DNA of 64,000 bases from Luzula sylvatica (lineage: Eukaryota; Streptophyta; Magnoliopsida; Poales; Juncaceae), in contig OX326958.1 in NCBI GenBank assembly GCA_946800325.1, forward strand, positions 66,258,366 through 66,322,365, written 5' to 3'. Under the pieces are notes generated by a model. It searched no databases. It saw nothing but the letters and a program-made list of their open reading frames with translations, and was not told where the DNA came from. The position numbers and the translations under genes were made by a program. Below are positions 13,014 through 25,772 of this stretch, in pieces; positions within the stretch are counted from its first letter, which is position 1, and each line of letters begins with the position of its first letter.

Positions 13014-14217
13014 ATAAAACTTTAATTTTTGTGTAATCATTGAAAATTGCCATATCGCCGTATCCGTATCGTATCGGATACGATACTCGTATCCGTATCC
13101 GTGCAACATAGCTTATGCATTGCTAATTTGGTCAGAAATACTATTTAATAACTATTTTTATTAATAACTATTTAACATTAAAATTAAATACTAGAATAAT
13201 ATTAATTTGTCAAGATATTAACATGAATATTTTTTATATTATATTTTTATTTAATTTTGGTTTTCTATGATAAAATATATAATAAATTAAAATTAAAATT
13301 AAAGTATTTTTGGTCAGAAATAAAACTTTAATTTTTGTGTAATCATTGAAAATTACCGTATCGCCGTATCCGTATCGTATCGGATACGATACTCGTATCC
13401 GTATCCGTGCAACATAGCTTATGCATTGCTAATTTGGTCAGAAATACTATTTAATAACTATTTTTATTAATAACTATTTAACATTAAAATTAAATACTAG
13501 AATAATATTAATTTGTCAAGATATTAACATGAATATTTTTTATATTATATTTTTATTTAATTTTGGTTTTCTATGATAAAATATATAATAAATTAAAATT
13601 AAAATTAAAGTATTTTTGGTCAGAAATAAAACTTTAATTTTTGTGTAATCATTGAAAATTACCGTATCGCCGTATCCGTATCGTATCGGATACGATACTC
13701 GTATCCGTATCCGTGCAACATAGCTTATGCATTGCTAATTTGGTCAGAAATACTATTTAATAACTATTTTTATTAATAACTATTTAACATTAAAATTAAA
13801 TACTAGAATAATATTAATTTGTCAAGATATTAACATGAATATTTTTTATATTATATTTTTATTTAATTTTGGTTTTCTATGATAAAATATATAATAAATT
13901 AAAATTAAAATTAAAGTATTTTTGGTCAGAAATAAAACTTTAATTTTTGTGTAATCATTGAAAATTGCCGTATCGGCGTATCCGTATCGTATCGGATACG
14001 ATACTCGTATCCGTATCCGTGCAACATAGCTTATGCATTGCTAATTTGGTCAGAAATACTATTTAATAACTATTTTTATTAATAACTATTTAACATTAAA
14101 ATTAAATACTAGAATAATATTAATTTGTCAAGATATTAACATGAATATTTTTTATATTATATTTTTATTTAATTTTGGTTTTCTATGATAAAATATATAA
14201 TAAATTAAAATTAAAAT
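13014..14217. repeat. 306-bp tandem repeat array, about four copies
   Basis: Units begin at 13014, 13320, 13626 and 13932, an exact 306-bp period, and are nearly identical. The last unit ends at about 14217. Each contains a cluster of GTATCCG/CGGATAC motifs ending in GTATCCGTGCAACATAG. That is the inverted terminal sequence of the MITE at 45929-46465. The array is absent from copy B. Confidence 0.93.
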
Positions 14218-14575
14218 TATGTATATGACATATAGTTTTTTAAAATTAGTATATGTTAAAAAATATTTATAGTGATTTTAAATTAATATAATAATACAAA
14301 AATATGTTTATTAAATTTAAAGATGAAAAATAGAGGGGTATTTTGGTCCAAAAAAAATTACAATACGATGAAATACCCTTTAGGGGGGTAATTGAAAAGA
14401 AAACTTTGTATGTAGGGTTTTTTTTTGAGTTTCTCAAAAGTTAGGGAGTTGTTTTTGTAAATTCAAGAAAAGATAGGGGGTTATTTGTAAATTTCCCTAA
14501 GGATATTTCCTTAACTGGAAAAAACTGATCCAAAAACTCAATTTTTGTTTTGCTAACATATATATAATATATATA

Positions 14576-14797
14576 CTAGTAAAATGCCCGCGAATTCGCT
14601 GCGGGTTTTTTTAATAATTTCAGTACGTTTAACAGTTATTAAATTTACATAGTTATTTTTACCAGTTTTAACATGAAGTAATGATCCTTTGTTTATTAAA
14701 TTATATCCTTCAACTAATCATAAAACTAAATTAAATTATATGTATTAATCAAGTAGACATGTACCAAAGATACAAAATAAAATCATAATTTTTTCTC
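14576..14797 (-). mobile_element. Helitron-type 3' terminus (reverse orientation), copy A
   Basis: Read on the minus strand, the sequence ends in a hairpin (CCCGC..GCGGG arms, 14587-14605), a 7-nt spacer, CTAG and then T. This is the structure expected of a Helitron 3' end inserted at A|T. The same terminus with a decayed hairpin is in copy B at 55760, so it predates the duplication. The other end is not identifiable. Confidence 0.55.
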
Positions 14798-16340
14798 TGG
14801 CGACGTCCCCCTCTCGTCTCTAGGGACGCCCATCTCCTTGGAAGCGGACACCATCTCTCTCTCTCTCTCTCTCTCTCTTGACGAACTGTGGACCAGGAGA
14901 TCACTTGTTCTCTCTCATGACCAGCATCATTCTTGCTCAACTGACAGATGCCTTGTTGTCACGGCAGTCAAACCTTCCTGTCACTACTACACGCTAACTA
15001 TCGTCGTATATCATTGGGGGTGAGCAATATTTTTGGTATTTATTCTAAATTAAGGTTATTATGGCTGAATACATGATCGATTACGCTAATCATGCCTCAA
15101 TTGATGTTCAATTTTTCTTTTTAAAAATGAATTGGGGGTTTGATTTGGTTAATTGAAGATGAATGTGCTTTTACAAGCTAATGTTTGTGGTTAGCGTTAA
15201 TTTTGGAATAGATTTTGGAATGCATAATTTTGGATATAAGATAATGTTTTATTCCATAATTTTGGCAAAAATAGGGTTTGAAAATCAATGTTTTTGAAAA
15301 GTCAGAAAAAGGTCGATGCAATTCCACTGTCATATGACCCCATCTTTTATTTGAATGCAGCAAAAAAATGATATAGTTGAGTTGGAGATGAAAAAACAGA
15401 CAACCTTACGGCATTGTGTAAGTATTAAATAACGGGGTTATGATTATGGTTGTAATTGTGTAAGGATTAATGTTTTGGCGCTAATTGGATTATTTGAGGT
15501 TTATTTAAGAAGTAAAATGCGTATGCTATCGTAATCTAACATATAATTGGGAAGTACTTTGTGATATATAAATGAATTATTTGACAAAAATAGGGTTTAT
15601 GGATTTTACGATTTTTTTTGCAATTTATAAAGTTATGGACTTAATTTTAATTTTTATGCTTATGTGTTCTTTAGCAATATACTGTAATTACAAACTTTTT
15701 GTAATTTATAAATTGTATGGACTTTATTGAAGTTATATTTGTATTTGTTATGTTTTTATGAGTTTTTTTTTTATTTGTTTTATTTTATGGACTTTGTTGT
15801 AATTTTGGAAAACAATTTCTATATTATGTCAAATTGTCCACTGTATTAGATTATGGAGAAATCCCGACATTTTGAAAAGAATCCACGACTTGCCGATTTT
15901 CAAAGTGATTAATAATCCTCGACAAAATCCTTGACAAAAAAAATCCTCGACAAAGAATCATCAACAAAAAATCCCTACATTTAAATTGTACAACAATCCT
16001 AGAGATGTTCAAAGTGATTAAAAATGTCATTACAATCTGCGCATTTTAGGAGATGTCTATTTTGTAACAAATAAATAAATAGCATATACGGAAAACTATT
16101 AGGTTTTCAACTCATCCAAGTAAACGATTAAGAATTGACAACACTTTAAAAAAAAATAGATGATTCGTGAATACCAGCAGCAAATATTCTTCAATATAAA
16201 AGAAAACATTTAATGGAACAGTCTCAAAATACCCTGAACAGAACAAAAACAACACAACCAAATTGCTGGATTGGGCAAATATTCTTCCGGCACTTGAGAA
16301 CAAAAACAACCTTGGATTGGGCAAATATTCTTCCGGCATA
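14798..16340. other. Intergenic, no recognisable gene
   Basis: Starts with a CT-microsatellite (about 14852-14877) in a GC-richer 200-bp patch that looks like a transposon leader. AT-rich sequence follows. A 25-bp phrase ending in CTTCCGGCA is duplicated at about 16272 and 16316. No coding signal was found. Confidence 0.6.
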
Positions 16341-16344
16341 GACG

Positions 16345-17280
16345 TTGCCTCCATCACCGCATGACCCAGCTTGGATTGGGCTCTACCACCACTACCTTCA
16401 AGATGGCCATCACACGGAAGATTACAAGAACAAGATCGCCTGCGTAAAGTGCAGACGCCCGGGCCACACTACAAAATACTGCACTAATAGCGATAAACCT
16501 CCGGCAATCCCAAACAAAGTCATTATTCCAGATTCCATGGAACCGCGAGGTCAGGTGGGTCCAGAGTACATGCCACAAAGCAGACCCATCAATCCCATCC
16601 TTTACCTCTGGCAGTCGGAGAGGCACTTCCAAGAGGTGACCCGGATCCGCAAACATGGAGTCGTTATTGACGCACGATGCGTCTCTCATCACTCGCGTTA
16701 TGCCGTCAACGTACTAATGACAACATGTCACCCATGGCCGGAGGATTTTCAGCTAGTATACTGGGGGAATGCGAGATACCTCGCCATCTTACCGCCCTCA
16801 GTTGATCGGGACATCTTTATAGAGCATCACACGGGTCCTCTCACTCGTGCTAGCTTCGACGTTTTTCCATGGGATACGACAATCAATGGTAAGCCTATAG
16901 AATTCAAATACAGAGTATGGCTTAAGATCGCCAATCTTCCACCACAATTCTGGAATCCAATCTACATCGCGGCAATCACTGGGTTCTTCGATTCATTGAT
17001 GACGCATGACCCACTTGATTCAGTGGAGCAAATAGAACTGCTCTCGGTGCTAGTGGCAACGTCTGATTTATCTCAAGTGCCGGAATCGATGATAATTCGT
17101 TATGCCGGCCTTGATTATTTCATTAGAATTCTGGTGGCCAGTCACGACGTAGAGCCCCAACTCTTCTATATCCCACCCTGACACCACACCACCCACTGCC
17201 GCCTACGAAAAAGCAATGCTAGCGGCCATCTCGGCAAACACACCGATCGATTCCAACCAACCAGCCACCAACCAACATTG
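16345..17280 (+). pseudogene. Zinc-knuckle (CCHC) TE ORF1-like protein, 5' part
   Basis: A 278-codon open stretch has no in-frame ATG at its left edge, so the 5' end is missing. It carries a CCHC zinc knuckle, CVKCRRPGHTTKYC. About 200 residues follow that resemble the DUF4283-type regions found in plant LINE or other TE ORF1 proteins (for example WGNARYLAILPP and FKYRVWLKIANLP). This assignment is from memory. A stop at 17179 is followed one frame over by sequence that stays open to 17280, so a frameshift near 17176 is likely. At 17281 it is cut by a copia insertion and resumes in frame at 25355. Confidence 0.7.
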
Positions 17281-17849
17281 TGAAGGGAATTTATCCCGTC
17301 CCTGGGCCCGCGCAGTGGATATGAAGGCCCGGTCCGGTTCCCAAATCCCGAGATCACACCTCGACTTTGAGGGTACAATGCAAAGGAGGATAGACGATTA
17401 CCAGCGTGAAATTGATCATGCACGACGGGTTGATCGCTCGCATCCTTCTCTTCTTCGGTGTCACGTTGGTGACTAGCCCGTGCGTCCCATACCACATGTC
17501 TCCCACCGTCTTGACACGCCTCCGGTTGTCTTCGTGCGTCCCACGTCCACACGCTTCCACAGCCTTTTGCTTCTTCTGTTTGATCACAACGAAGAGCCAC
17601 AAGTGTCGCTCCTCTACCCGTATCCACCGTGAGTCCTAGCACCTCGGTCACGGATGAACCTGCCTTGATGATGCACCGGTGAACTTGCATGATTGCTTTC
17701 GATTCTCCAGACTGAGAAAACACCTTTTCTCTTTCTCTCTTTCTCTTCGCACTCTTTCAATTCCTTGACAAAAGTCTCTCTAATTTCTGGACCGAATTAG
17801 ACATCAATTGATTGAATAATCTTATTCTGAATTGTCTTAATTGTCTAAC

Positions 17850-17903
<54 letters not shown>

Positions 17904-18396
17904 TCCTATTTATTCATTATAGGATAAGGACGGGCCAAAAGGTATGTATATCTACTATACACCTTTTCAAACAGAAACTGCATACACCCTTTCAGTATTC
18001 TGTTGAAACGAAATTATTAAATCATTCCTACCGACTTTAAACCTTTACTAAACTTGTAGATAATCTTATTATCTTTCCAACCCAGTTTTGCCCAGCCCAA
18101 TTGGAGTTCGGATACGAATGTTATGATGGTTTTATTGACTGTATGTCAAACTGTCGCACCCTTTCGGTATTTCATTAAAACGACACTGATACTTCGCTCA
18201 AATGAAATATATTTCTACATGAAAGTTCTAGATAATCTCATTATCTATCTAACCCAATTTGAACAATTCAAATTGGAGTCGTTATCTGAAAGTTATATCA
18301 GTTTTACTAAAACTGTTTCTTATGCCCACGAACGCGTACGTTCGTTTTTCCTTCTACGTACCATTTTAGCGTTGATCCAAAACTGTATTTCCTTCA
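17281..18396 (-). repeat. 3' LTR of the 17-25 kb copia element
   Basis: TGAAGGGAATTTATCCCG starts it and ACTGTATTTCCTTCA ends it. It contains a GA microsatellite (about 17851-17899) that is reduced in the other LTR. It also has the inverted motif CGAACGCGTACGTTCG at about 18338. Confidence 0.92.
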
Positions 18397-20959
18397 GTCG
18401 CCCACTCAGTTTCAGATCTACCTAAAAGGTACTCATGTATATCATTTATACACTATATCAGAGAATCTAGCCCGCGTATCATATACGCTAAAGCCATGCA
18501 CATCTCATGTGCAAAAACTTGCAATCAAGCCCGACATAGTACGACTCGTTGTGTGACCGTGTATGTTCGTTTAACGATGGCAGCAGGTTGTTTCCAAATC
18601 CCTACAAGCCCATGAGAGGGATCTAGTCACTCCATCATGGCTACCCATGTTAACACGAAAAATGATTGTGATCATTGTGCCTATCTCGAATAGCAGTTAT
18701 TAGTTCTCTTGTTTGCGATATCCGTCAATCAAAAGGCAAGGTTGAAGTCATCCTTATATTTTGATTAACTATACTTATTCCTTGATTCCGAATTGAGTTA
18801 ACAATTTCAATCGATATTAACCATTAATATCATTGACTACGGCCTAAGAGATATATCTTCCTTTCGGAATAAACAATTCCTATCTTGAAGACTCATATTG
18901 AATTCCGTGTTTCGGACAATACCCAATGATGACCGTTTTAACCCCCTGTTACGGTAGGCGTAAGGTCATATCAAAGCATTGTGTTACGCACGTAACGCAA
19001 TCAATGGTCCCCTCAAGTGTGAAGAATCTAAAACCCTACTCGTCGCAAGTCCATTTATAATGACTAAACCATGTCATGGTCTCGCGGCTTTGGTCATATC
19101 CAATACATGTAACCTATAATATATCTACGTTCCCGATTCGACAAACACCTTGTCCCATGATTAGCAAAACATAATCATCTCCTCGGCAAACGTACTAGTG
19201 TACGCGTTCAGTCTATTATCTGATAACATAAATGCTTCTCTCTTAAGCAAACTGATCCGCGACTAGAGATGTTTAGAAATGAAACTTTAGGTGTGACGGT
19301 TTTGCTGCACATAATCATCAATTATGCCGGCGTCCACACAAGCTCAAATCAGGGTTCATGTAACAATCATATTACACAACCCGCACACAGTTTTCATATA
19401 AGGTGAATGCATATTAATTTAAGTAAACAAAATTTTTAAAGGGATGCATTCATATGGATTAAGTATTTGGGTGATACAACGTTTACATATGGGTATCTCC
19501 ATACCCACAACCTGCGAGGACTATCGTATTAGATAACTACACTCTACTCTCTTCTTCCACCTCTAGGTATCTCCATACCCATAGTCATCGCATGACAGTT
19601 ACGCGCGATTAGAGAGAGCGGTTTTGTAAACGGGTCCGCACTTTGCTGCTAGTGTTAATCTTCATAAGGTTTGGAACATTTTCAGTACCTACGATCACAT
19701 CTTTTCATAAAATTTCATGGATCAAATGAAATTTTCTGAGTATTGGCTAGAAGTGGTTGTGACCTCGGCATTTTTGGCTTGTACTATTGCGTTTCACGCA
19801 ATACACCACCATAAATCCGATAACTGGTGACTACTCGAGTTTGGTCATGTATCCTTGATCCATACCGCTTCCTTTTGCGATTAATAACCGCAATAAACTC
19901 GCCTCCGTAAATAGAATCATAAATTATTGGTTGTGTGGAACCTTTCCACATAACCGTGTTTTCGTTTAAGCAAAACATGTACACACTTTGTGATCAAAAG
20001 TGGTGCTACATATTTGGACGGGCTAAACATTTGGAAACTGCCGTTGTTATAACTCTTTATAACCAACACGTCCTCCACACCTTTATAGATAAAATAAAAT
20101 CCTGAATTATTTCACAAAGTAATTCAAGGATAAACTTCACCGCGATCAATACAAATCCCGATGGGTTTAAATATACTTAACCATTATGTATATATATGTA
20201 TAACCATTATACATTCACAAGAGTTAGTCTCATGTAATCACATTACATTCAAACTAGTGTGATTTCCTTGAATTTTATTGACGGTGAATTAGACGCTTTA
20301 TGTGTACGATGTATAGCCACATACATATCATGACAGATATAATATATCCTCACATCAAATGTAAAGATTCATATTATTACTTTTCGCCCTGCTTGATGCC
20401 TCACATCGAGCAGTAGAAAATTTCTGCCATTCGACATTTCGATTTAACTCCGCCAAGGAGTTATTTGAAAACCGTTTTCAACAATATGTCGATATACGTG
20501 CTATAATATAGAACGAGTAACTTCTTAGATCTATCATATAGATCTTCACGCTTAATTCAAAAGCGGTCTCACCTTAATCCTTTGTCGTTACAAGAAATAT
20601 AACGCGGCTCCAACTAACCTTCATGTGTACACAAAGTTTCCATTCGTTCCGGCAATGTTATAACAGTTTATAACTTCGTCAAAATGAATATTCCAATTCT
20701 GAGAAGCTTTCTCTAATCCATCATATGGATCATTAAAGCATGCATGTCCTATCCCGATTCTTATGAATCGACAAAACCGTAAGGTTGTGTCAAGAACACA
20801 TCCTTTCATAAAATTTCTGTCAAGAAGTTCGTTTTTGACATCCATTTTGCCACATCACATAGTCATAATACGTGACCATGGCAAGCAGAATTTCGAGAAT
20901 GTGAAAGCATGGCAACATGCGAAAACGTTTCTTCATAGTCCGACTATGAAAAACTTGAA

Positions 20960-21660
20960 ACTTTTCGCTACTAGCCTCGCCTTGTTATATGCGTATTCCT
21001 ATCCGTGTCGGTTCTCATCTTGAAAACCCATTGACATTTCACGGGTCTAACTTGGAAAGTAATGAAATCAAGTTCCAAACTTGATCACTTGAACGGAATG
21101 AATCTCAGATTTCATGACACCTTGCCATGTGGAACCGTTACGTTTCATAGCATCCTTGTAGGATATCGAATCATCATATGATTTCAATCTATCATCATTA
21201 GCCTCGATAAATCCGTATTTACCGGCTTATGATATAGCCTACTTGATATACGATAAATTATTTGTGTGTTCGACTCGTATTCATCAACTATTCATGAAGT
21301 CGTGTCAACTTTCATCGGCATATTGTTCATTTTCTGATCTCGAACTCTTTCGAGATTTATTCTACTCCCACTAGCCCGCGCAGAGATAAATGGCATCAAG
21401 TTCCAAACTTGTGCGAATTATGTCCTCCTCCAAGAAGGCATCTCTTCGAGCCACGAAAATCTCATTTTCGTCGGGACGTTAGAACTAATACCCTTTAGTT
21501 TCCTTAAGGATATATGATAAACAAACAATTTTCAGATTTGGGATTAAGTTTAACCGAAATAAATTTCGAAATATACTCACATCCTCAAATCTGTACGAAT
21601 GACAACTTCGGAACCATTCCGATCCATTATCTCATATGGCGTCTTTTGTACCGATTAGAA
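20960..21660 (-). pseudogene. Degenerate copia integrase/RT junction
   Basis: Minus-strand conceptual translation gives KTPYEIMDRNGSE (near 21640), IFVARRDAFLEEDI (near 21460), YKDAMKRNGSTWQGVMKSEI (near 21140) and VKCQWVFKMRTDTDRN (near 21040), then YNKARLVAKSFK (near 20990). These are the end of integrase and the start of RT in Ty1/copia pol. Many stops and frame changes separate them. Flanking internal sequence presumably holds the rest of gag-pol but is too decayed to assign. Confidence 0.82.
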
Positions 21661-24108
21661 GGTTTATGGTCCATATCTCATATGCAACCATTCATTAGTG
21701 CAACTGTCTCAAGGGCGTATCCCTAAAACATTTTTGGGAGATCCGTTTGACTTATCATTTATCGAACCATGTCGAACATGCGTTCATTTCCTCTTTTCGA
21801 ATACATCTCAATGTTCCGAAATGAAGATAATCGTGAAACAATTCCACAATCATGAATGATAATCAATACTTATAAATCAAATATCGCCTCTTCGATCCTA
21901 TCGAAGTGCGTAGCTCAAATACTTGCCTCCTCGATCCAATCAAAGGGCTTTGATTTTCTTGCTAAGTCGATTTTGCATTTTGTTTTTGAAACTCTTTGAA
22001 CCTTTCAAAAGTATCCGCTTCGGCACACATTAAACATATATTACCGTATCTACTTTAACCGTCCGTAAACGTAACAAAATATCGATAGCCTCCTCTTGCC
22101 TTGGAATTTATCGGATCTTTTACATCTTAATGTAATTTCCAATAATTCGTCGGATCTTTCTCCAACCTTTGGAGAATGGCGCCCTTTGTCGTCTTGCCTC
22201 ATAAATAAGTATCGCATTAATCAATCGAATATAATTCGAATGATTCTAGGAATCCATCATATGGAATCTAGATACGCGTATCTAGTTTATATGGCCAAGA
22301 CGGCAACGCCAAAAGAAGCAATCAACTTCCAGGTTTAAACCTCCTCGGATTTCACCATTCTTTGAGTCATTAGTTTGGACAACTCCTGGTCCGAACTTTC
22401 TGTTTGGAAAACATTTTCCCAAAATACTCTTAGACATTTATTTCTTTCGGTCCCGCCCTTGAATTACAAGGACATCCACGCATCTTAATGTTCTGGATTC
22501 CCCGGATGCTACAAGCATCTCCTATTCAAATTTACATGGCATCTCATGCAACTTCGGGATCGACTTATCTATCGAATGCATATGATAATCAGTCACGAAG
22601 ATCAAATCTCGTACCATCAACACACGAGTGTTAATCTAAGACCCATAAGGCGTCTCAAAATTAACCGACTCTTTGAGCCACATTGAACCATTCAACGCGC
22701 TCTAGCTCTTGAAACTATTTCATGAGCGTTGCGTTTTACTTTCGTATGCACCCGAATTCTCAAAGTAATTTTGAGAAATTTGCATCTATACATGTCACTA
22801 TAAGGCACGTAATATCGTTCGATTCCTTCTTAAAGTTTATCGAACCCGGTTTTCTCTAAAGCCAAAGCCTAGAGCCCCGAATCTACCATTTCCGTGTCCA
22901 ACACGTTTCTTTAAGTCTAAGAATTATTCTTTGACTATCAAGGTTAATTACGGTAATTCCGGCCCAAAAGCTACGTATCATATTGATCTCATCGATATAT
23001 TCGGTGTTCCTAGAAAACATAATTCTAAACGAATGATGAAGATTAAGCTCCTAACCGTGCGTACTTAATCTATATGCTAATATGATGATTACATGAAAGT
23101 GTCATTTTATCGAATCGGTAACCCTCATACCGATACGGGACTCCAAGTCCATAACACCCAAGACCCATATTTCACGATCCTCCCACAAGTTGCTTTGGCA
23201 GACGGGTGGGATCTCGCTATTTAGGTAGGATTATATCCAATCGCATCCAATGCGACTCCTGAACCTTTATAGGATTTCGGTGATGGATCGTATCATATAC
23301 AACCCCATTTCCGTGTGTGCATCCTATATATGCCCCGAACTCCAATCAAGTCGGCTTTGGCCTTAACCCTTATTGGCTTGAACGGTTAAGTCACAACCAT
23401 ACTCAACGTATCGTTCAAATAAACTACTAATAAGTCGGCCTTGGCTTTAACCCTTATCAGTCCTTATTTAACGCTTGCCACCCCGTCGATAGCTACAATA
23501 ACCCATGTCGGCTTTGGCCTTAACCCATGTGAGACGTAGTACCGAACATAGTGGTTGTGAATATGGAAGGCATTTTCATGACTTAAATATTATGAGGGAT
23601 CATGACAATGCATGTTGAATTTTGACATTATCTAATTATATCAATATCACAAGATTTGATTGATCATTAACATCTAATAATCCATTTATATGCAAGTATG
23701 AATGATGCCGATTTTATCGATATAAAGAACTCAAAATTTCGAGTTTCGTAGCCAAAAACTCCCCCCGTTATAACGCACAGTCCCATCCGTTGTAACGCAG
23801 AGGCCCTGCGGACGTGAGAAAACCTTGCCCGGGGCGCCAAAAACTCCCCCCGGGGCGGCAGAAATACTGATTTTCTGCAGATTTCGCCGTTTCTTTCGTT
23901 TTCAAAACGATAAATCATGAAATTTTTTTACGATCATTCCTAGGTACTCTCAATCAAGTTTTGATTGATCTCTAGTGAATTCCACTTGTGATTTTAACGA
24001 AATTGACGTTCTAAATATCCAGCATCATGCAAACGGGTACGAACTTTGATAACCCGTGCGTATATCAAATATACGACTATGATTCGACCCTCAAATCGAT
24101 GGCGTTCT

Positions 24109-24119
24109 CTCTGATACCA
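24109..24119 (-). other. Primer-binding site (initiator Met-tRNA type)
   Basis: TGGTATCAGAG on the minus strand lies one nucleotide inside the LTR at 24121. This is the usual plant LTR-retrotransposon primer site and fixes the element's orientation. Confidence 0.88.
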
Positions 24120-24120
24120 C

Positions 24121-25354
24121 TGAAGGGAATTTATCCCGTCCCCGGGCCCACTCAGCGGATATGAAGGCCCGATCCGGTTCCCAAATCCCGAGATCACACC
24201 TCGACTTCGAGGGTACAATGCAAAGGAGGATAGACGATTACCAGCGTGAAATTGATCACGCACGACGGGTTGATCGCTCGCATCCTTCTCTTCTTCTGTG
24301 TCACGTTGGTGACTAGCCCGTGCGTCCCATACCACACGTCTCTCACCGTCTTGACACGCCTCCGGTTGTCTTCGTGCGTCCCACGTCCACACGCTTCCAC
24401 AGCCTTTTGCTCCTTCGGTTTGATCACAACGAAGAGCCACAAGTGTCGCTCCTCTACCCGTATCCACCGTGAAAACACCTTTTCTCTTTCTCTCTTTCTA
24501 CCCGTATCCACCATGGAAACACCTTTTGCTCCTTCGTTCCTCTACCCGTATCCACCGTGAAAACACCTTTTCTCTTTCTCTCTTTCTACCCGTATCCACC
24601 GTGGAAACACCTTTTGCTCCTTCGCTCCTCTACCCGTATCCACAGCCTAGCACCTCGGTCGCGGATGCACCTGCCTAGATGATGCACCGACGAACTTGCA
24701 TGATTGCTTTCGATTCTCTAGACTGAGAAAACACCTTTTCTCTTTCTCTCTTTCTCTTCGCACTCTTCCAATTCCTTGACAAAAGTCTCTCTAATTTCTG
24801 GAACGAATTAGACTTCAATTTATTGAATAATCTTATTCTGAATTGTCTTAATTGTCTAACTAGAGAGATAGAAACATCCTATTTATTCATTATAGGATAA
24901 GGACGGGCCAAAATGTATGTATATTTACTATACACCTTTTCAAGCAGAAACTGCATACACCCTTTCAGTATTCTGTTGAAACGAAATTGTTAAATCGTTC
25001 CAACCGACTTTAAACCTTCACTAAAATTGTAGATAATCTTATTATCTTTCCAACCCAATTGGAGTTCGGATGCGAAAGTTATGACGGTTTTATTAACTGT
25101 ATGTCAAACTGTCGCATCCTTTCGGTATTTCATTAAAACGACACTGATACTTCGCTCAAATGAAATATATTTCTACATGAAAGTTCTAGATAATCTCATT
25201 ATCTATCTAACCCAATTTGAACAATTCAAATTGGAGTCGTTATCTGAAAGTTATATCAGTTTTACTAAAACTGTTTCTTATGCCCACGAACGCGTACGTT
25301 CGTTTTTCCTTCTACGTACCATTTTAGCGTTGATCCAAAACTGTATTTCCTTCA
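24121..25354 (-). repeat. 5' LTR of the 17-25 kb copia element
   Basis: Colinear with 17281-18396 but about 120 bp longer, largely because a segment with CCCGTATCCACC and CTTTTCTCTTTCTC phrases is tandemly repeated at about 24450-24640. The primer-binding site directly abuts its inner end. Confidence 0.92.
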
Positions 25355-25772
25355 GATTGGTCAAGCGACTCCTCTCAAAATTCCTTGCAAGAGCGAAACC
25401 ATGGCAGACATGATGATCAAATCACGGTGGATGTGGCCTGGCTGAGAAGTGTGTGCGAAATGTTACCATCTCGTTTCCAATCGAACCTCCCAAAACAAGT
25501 GATGGAGCGATTCCGGTGCAACCGTCCACTAGAGGAACGTGACCCGTTAGAACTGCTAGTGGATCGCGGCATCAACTCTCATCCGGGCGATCTACTTTCG
25601 ATCCACGCGATAGTGAAACAATCTGGTCGGGGTGCGAGAAGGAATCAGCATTTAAAAATGCTCAGACCTGCATTGAGACGATTCTGCGTCTGGATGAACC
25701 GGTGAACCCTCGTGCACCAATGAGCCCAAACATATCTGACCAAGATGTGGAAGAGGAAGGAACTGACATGGT
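25355..25772 (+). pseudogene. Zinc-knuckle TE protein remnant, middle part
   Basis: This continues the 16345-17280 frame: removing the copia element and one TSD joins CAT TG to G TCA without a frame change. The frame runs to a TGA at 25703. A neighbouring frame carries on as EPVNPRAPMSPNISDQDVEE up to the hAT insertion at 25773, so one frameshift lies between about 25600 and 25690. No domain was recognised in this part. Confidence 0.62.

Larger units (their letters stand above)
1..14797. repeat. Segmental duplication, copy A
   Basis: The sequence from the window start to about 14797 can be followed in the same order and orientation at 44340-55979. Matching landmarks are the NPF gene, its promoter and 3' flank, a GC-richer island at 10945-11830, and a Helitron-type terminus at 14576. 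Homology stops within the T-run before 14797. The left edge is not visible because the window begins inside the duplicated unit. The offset between copies is about 44.3 kb. Large blocks present only here (5635-8229, 8290-10881, 12909-14490) are insertions or copy-specific DNA. Confidence 0.93.
17281..25354 (-). mobile_element. Decayed Ty1/copia retrotransposon with two LTRs (minus strand)
   Basis: Two related LTRs (17281-18396 and 24121-25354) begin TGAAGG and end CCTTCA. Orientation is set by the primer-binding site next to the right LTR (GTGGTATCAGAGAG on the minus strand) and by copia pol phrases readable on the minus strand. Flanks CATTG (17276-17280) and GATTG (25355-25359) are a near-match TSD. 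It interrupts a zinc-knuckle coding remnant whose frame continues across it. No long open frame remains inside. A shortened relative lies at 62276-64000. Confidence 0.9.

Noticed and set aside
18397..24108. Non-coding LARD-type interior
   Set aside because: Minus-strand copia integrase/RT phrases near 20960-21660 show it is decayed pol rather than a non-coding cargo.
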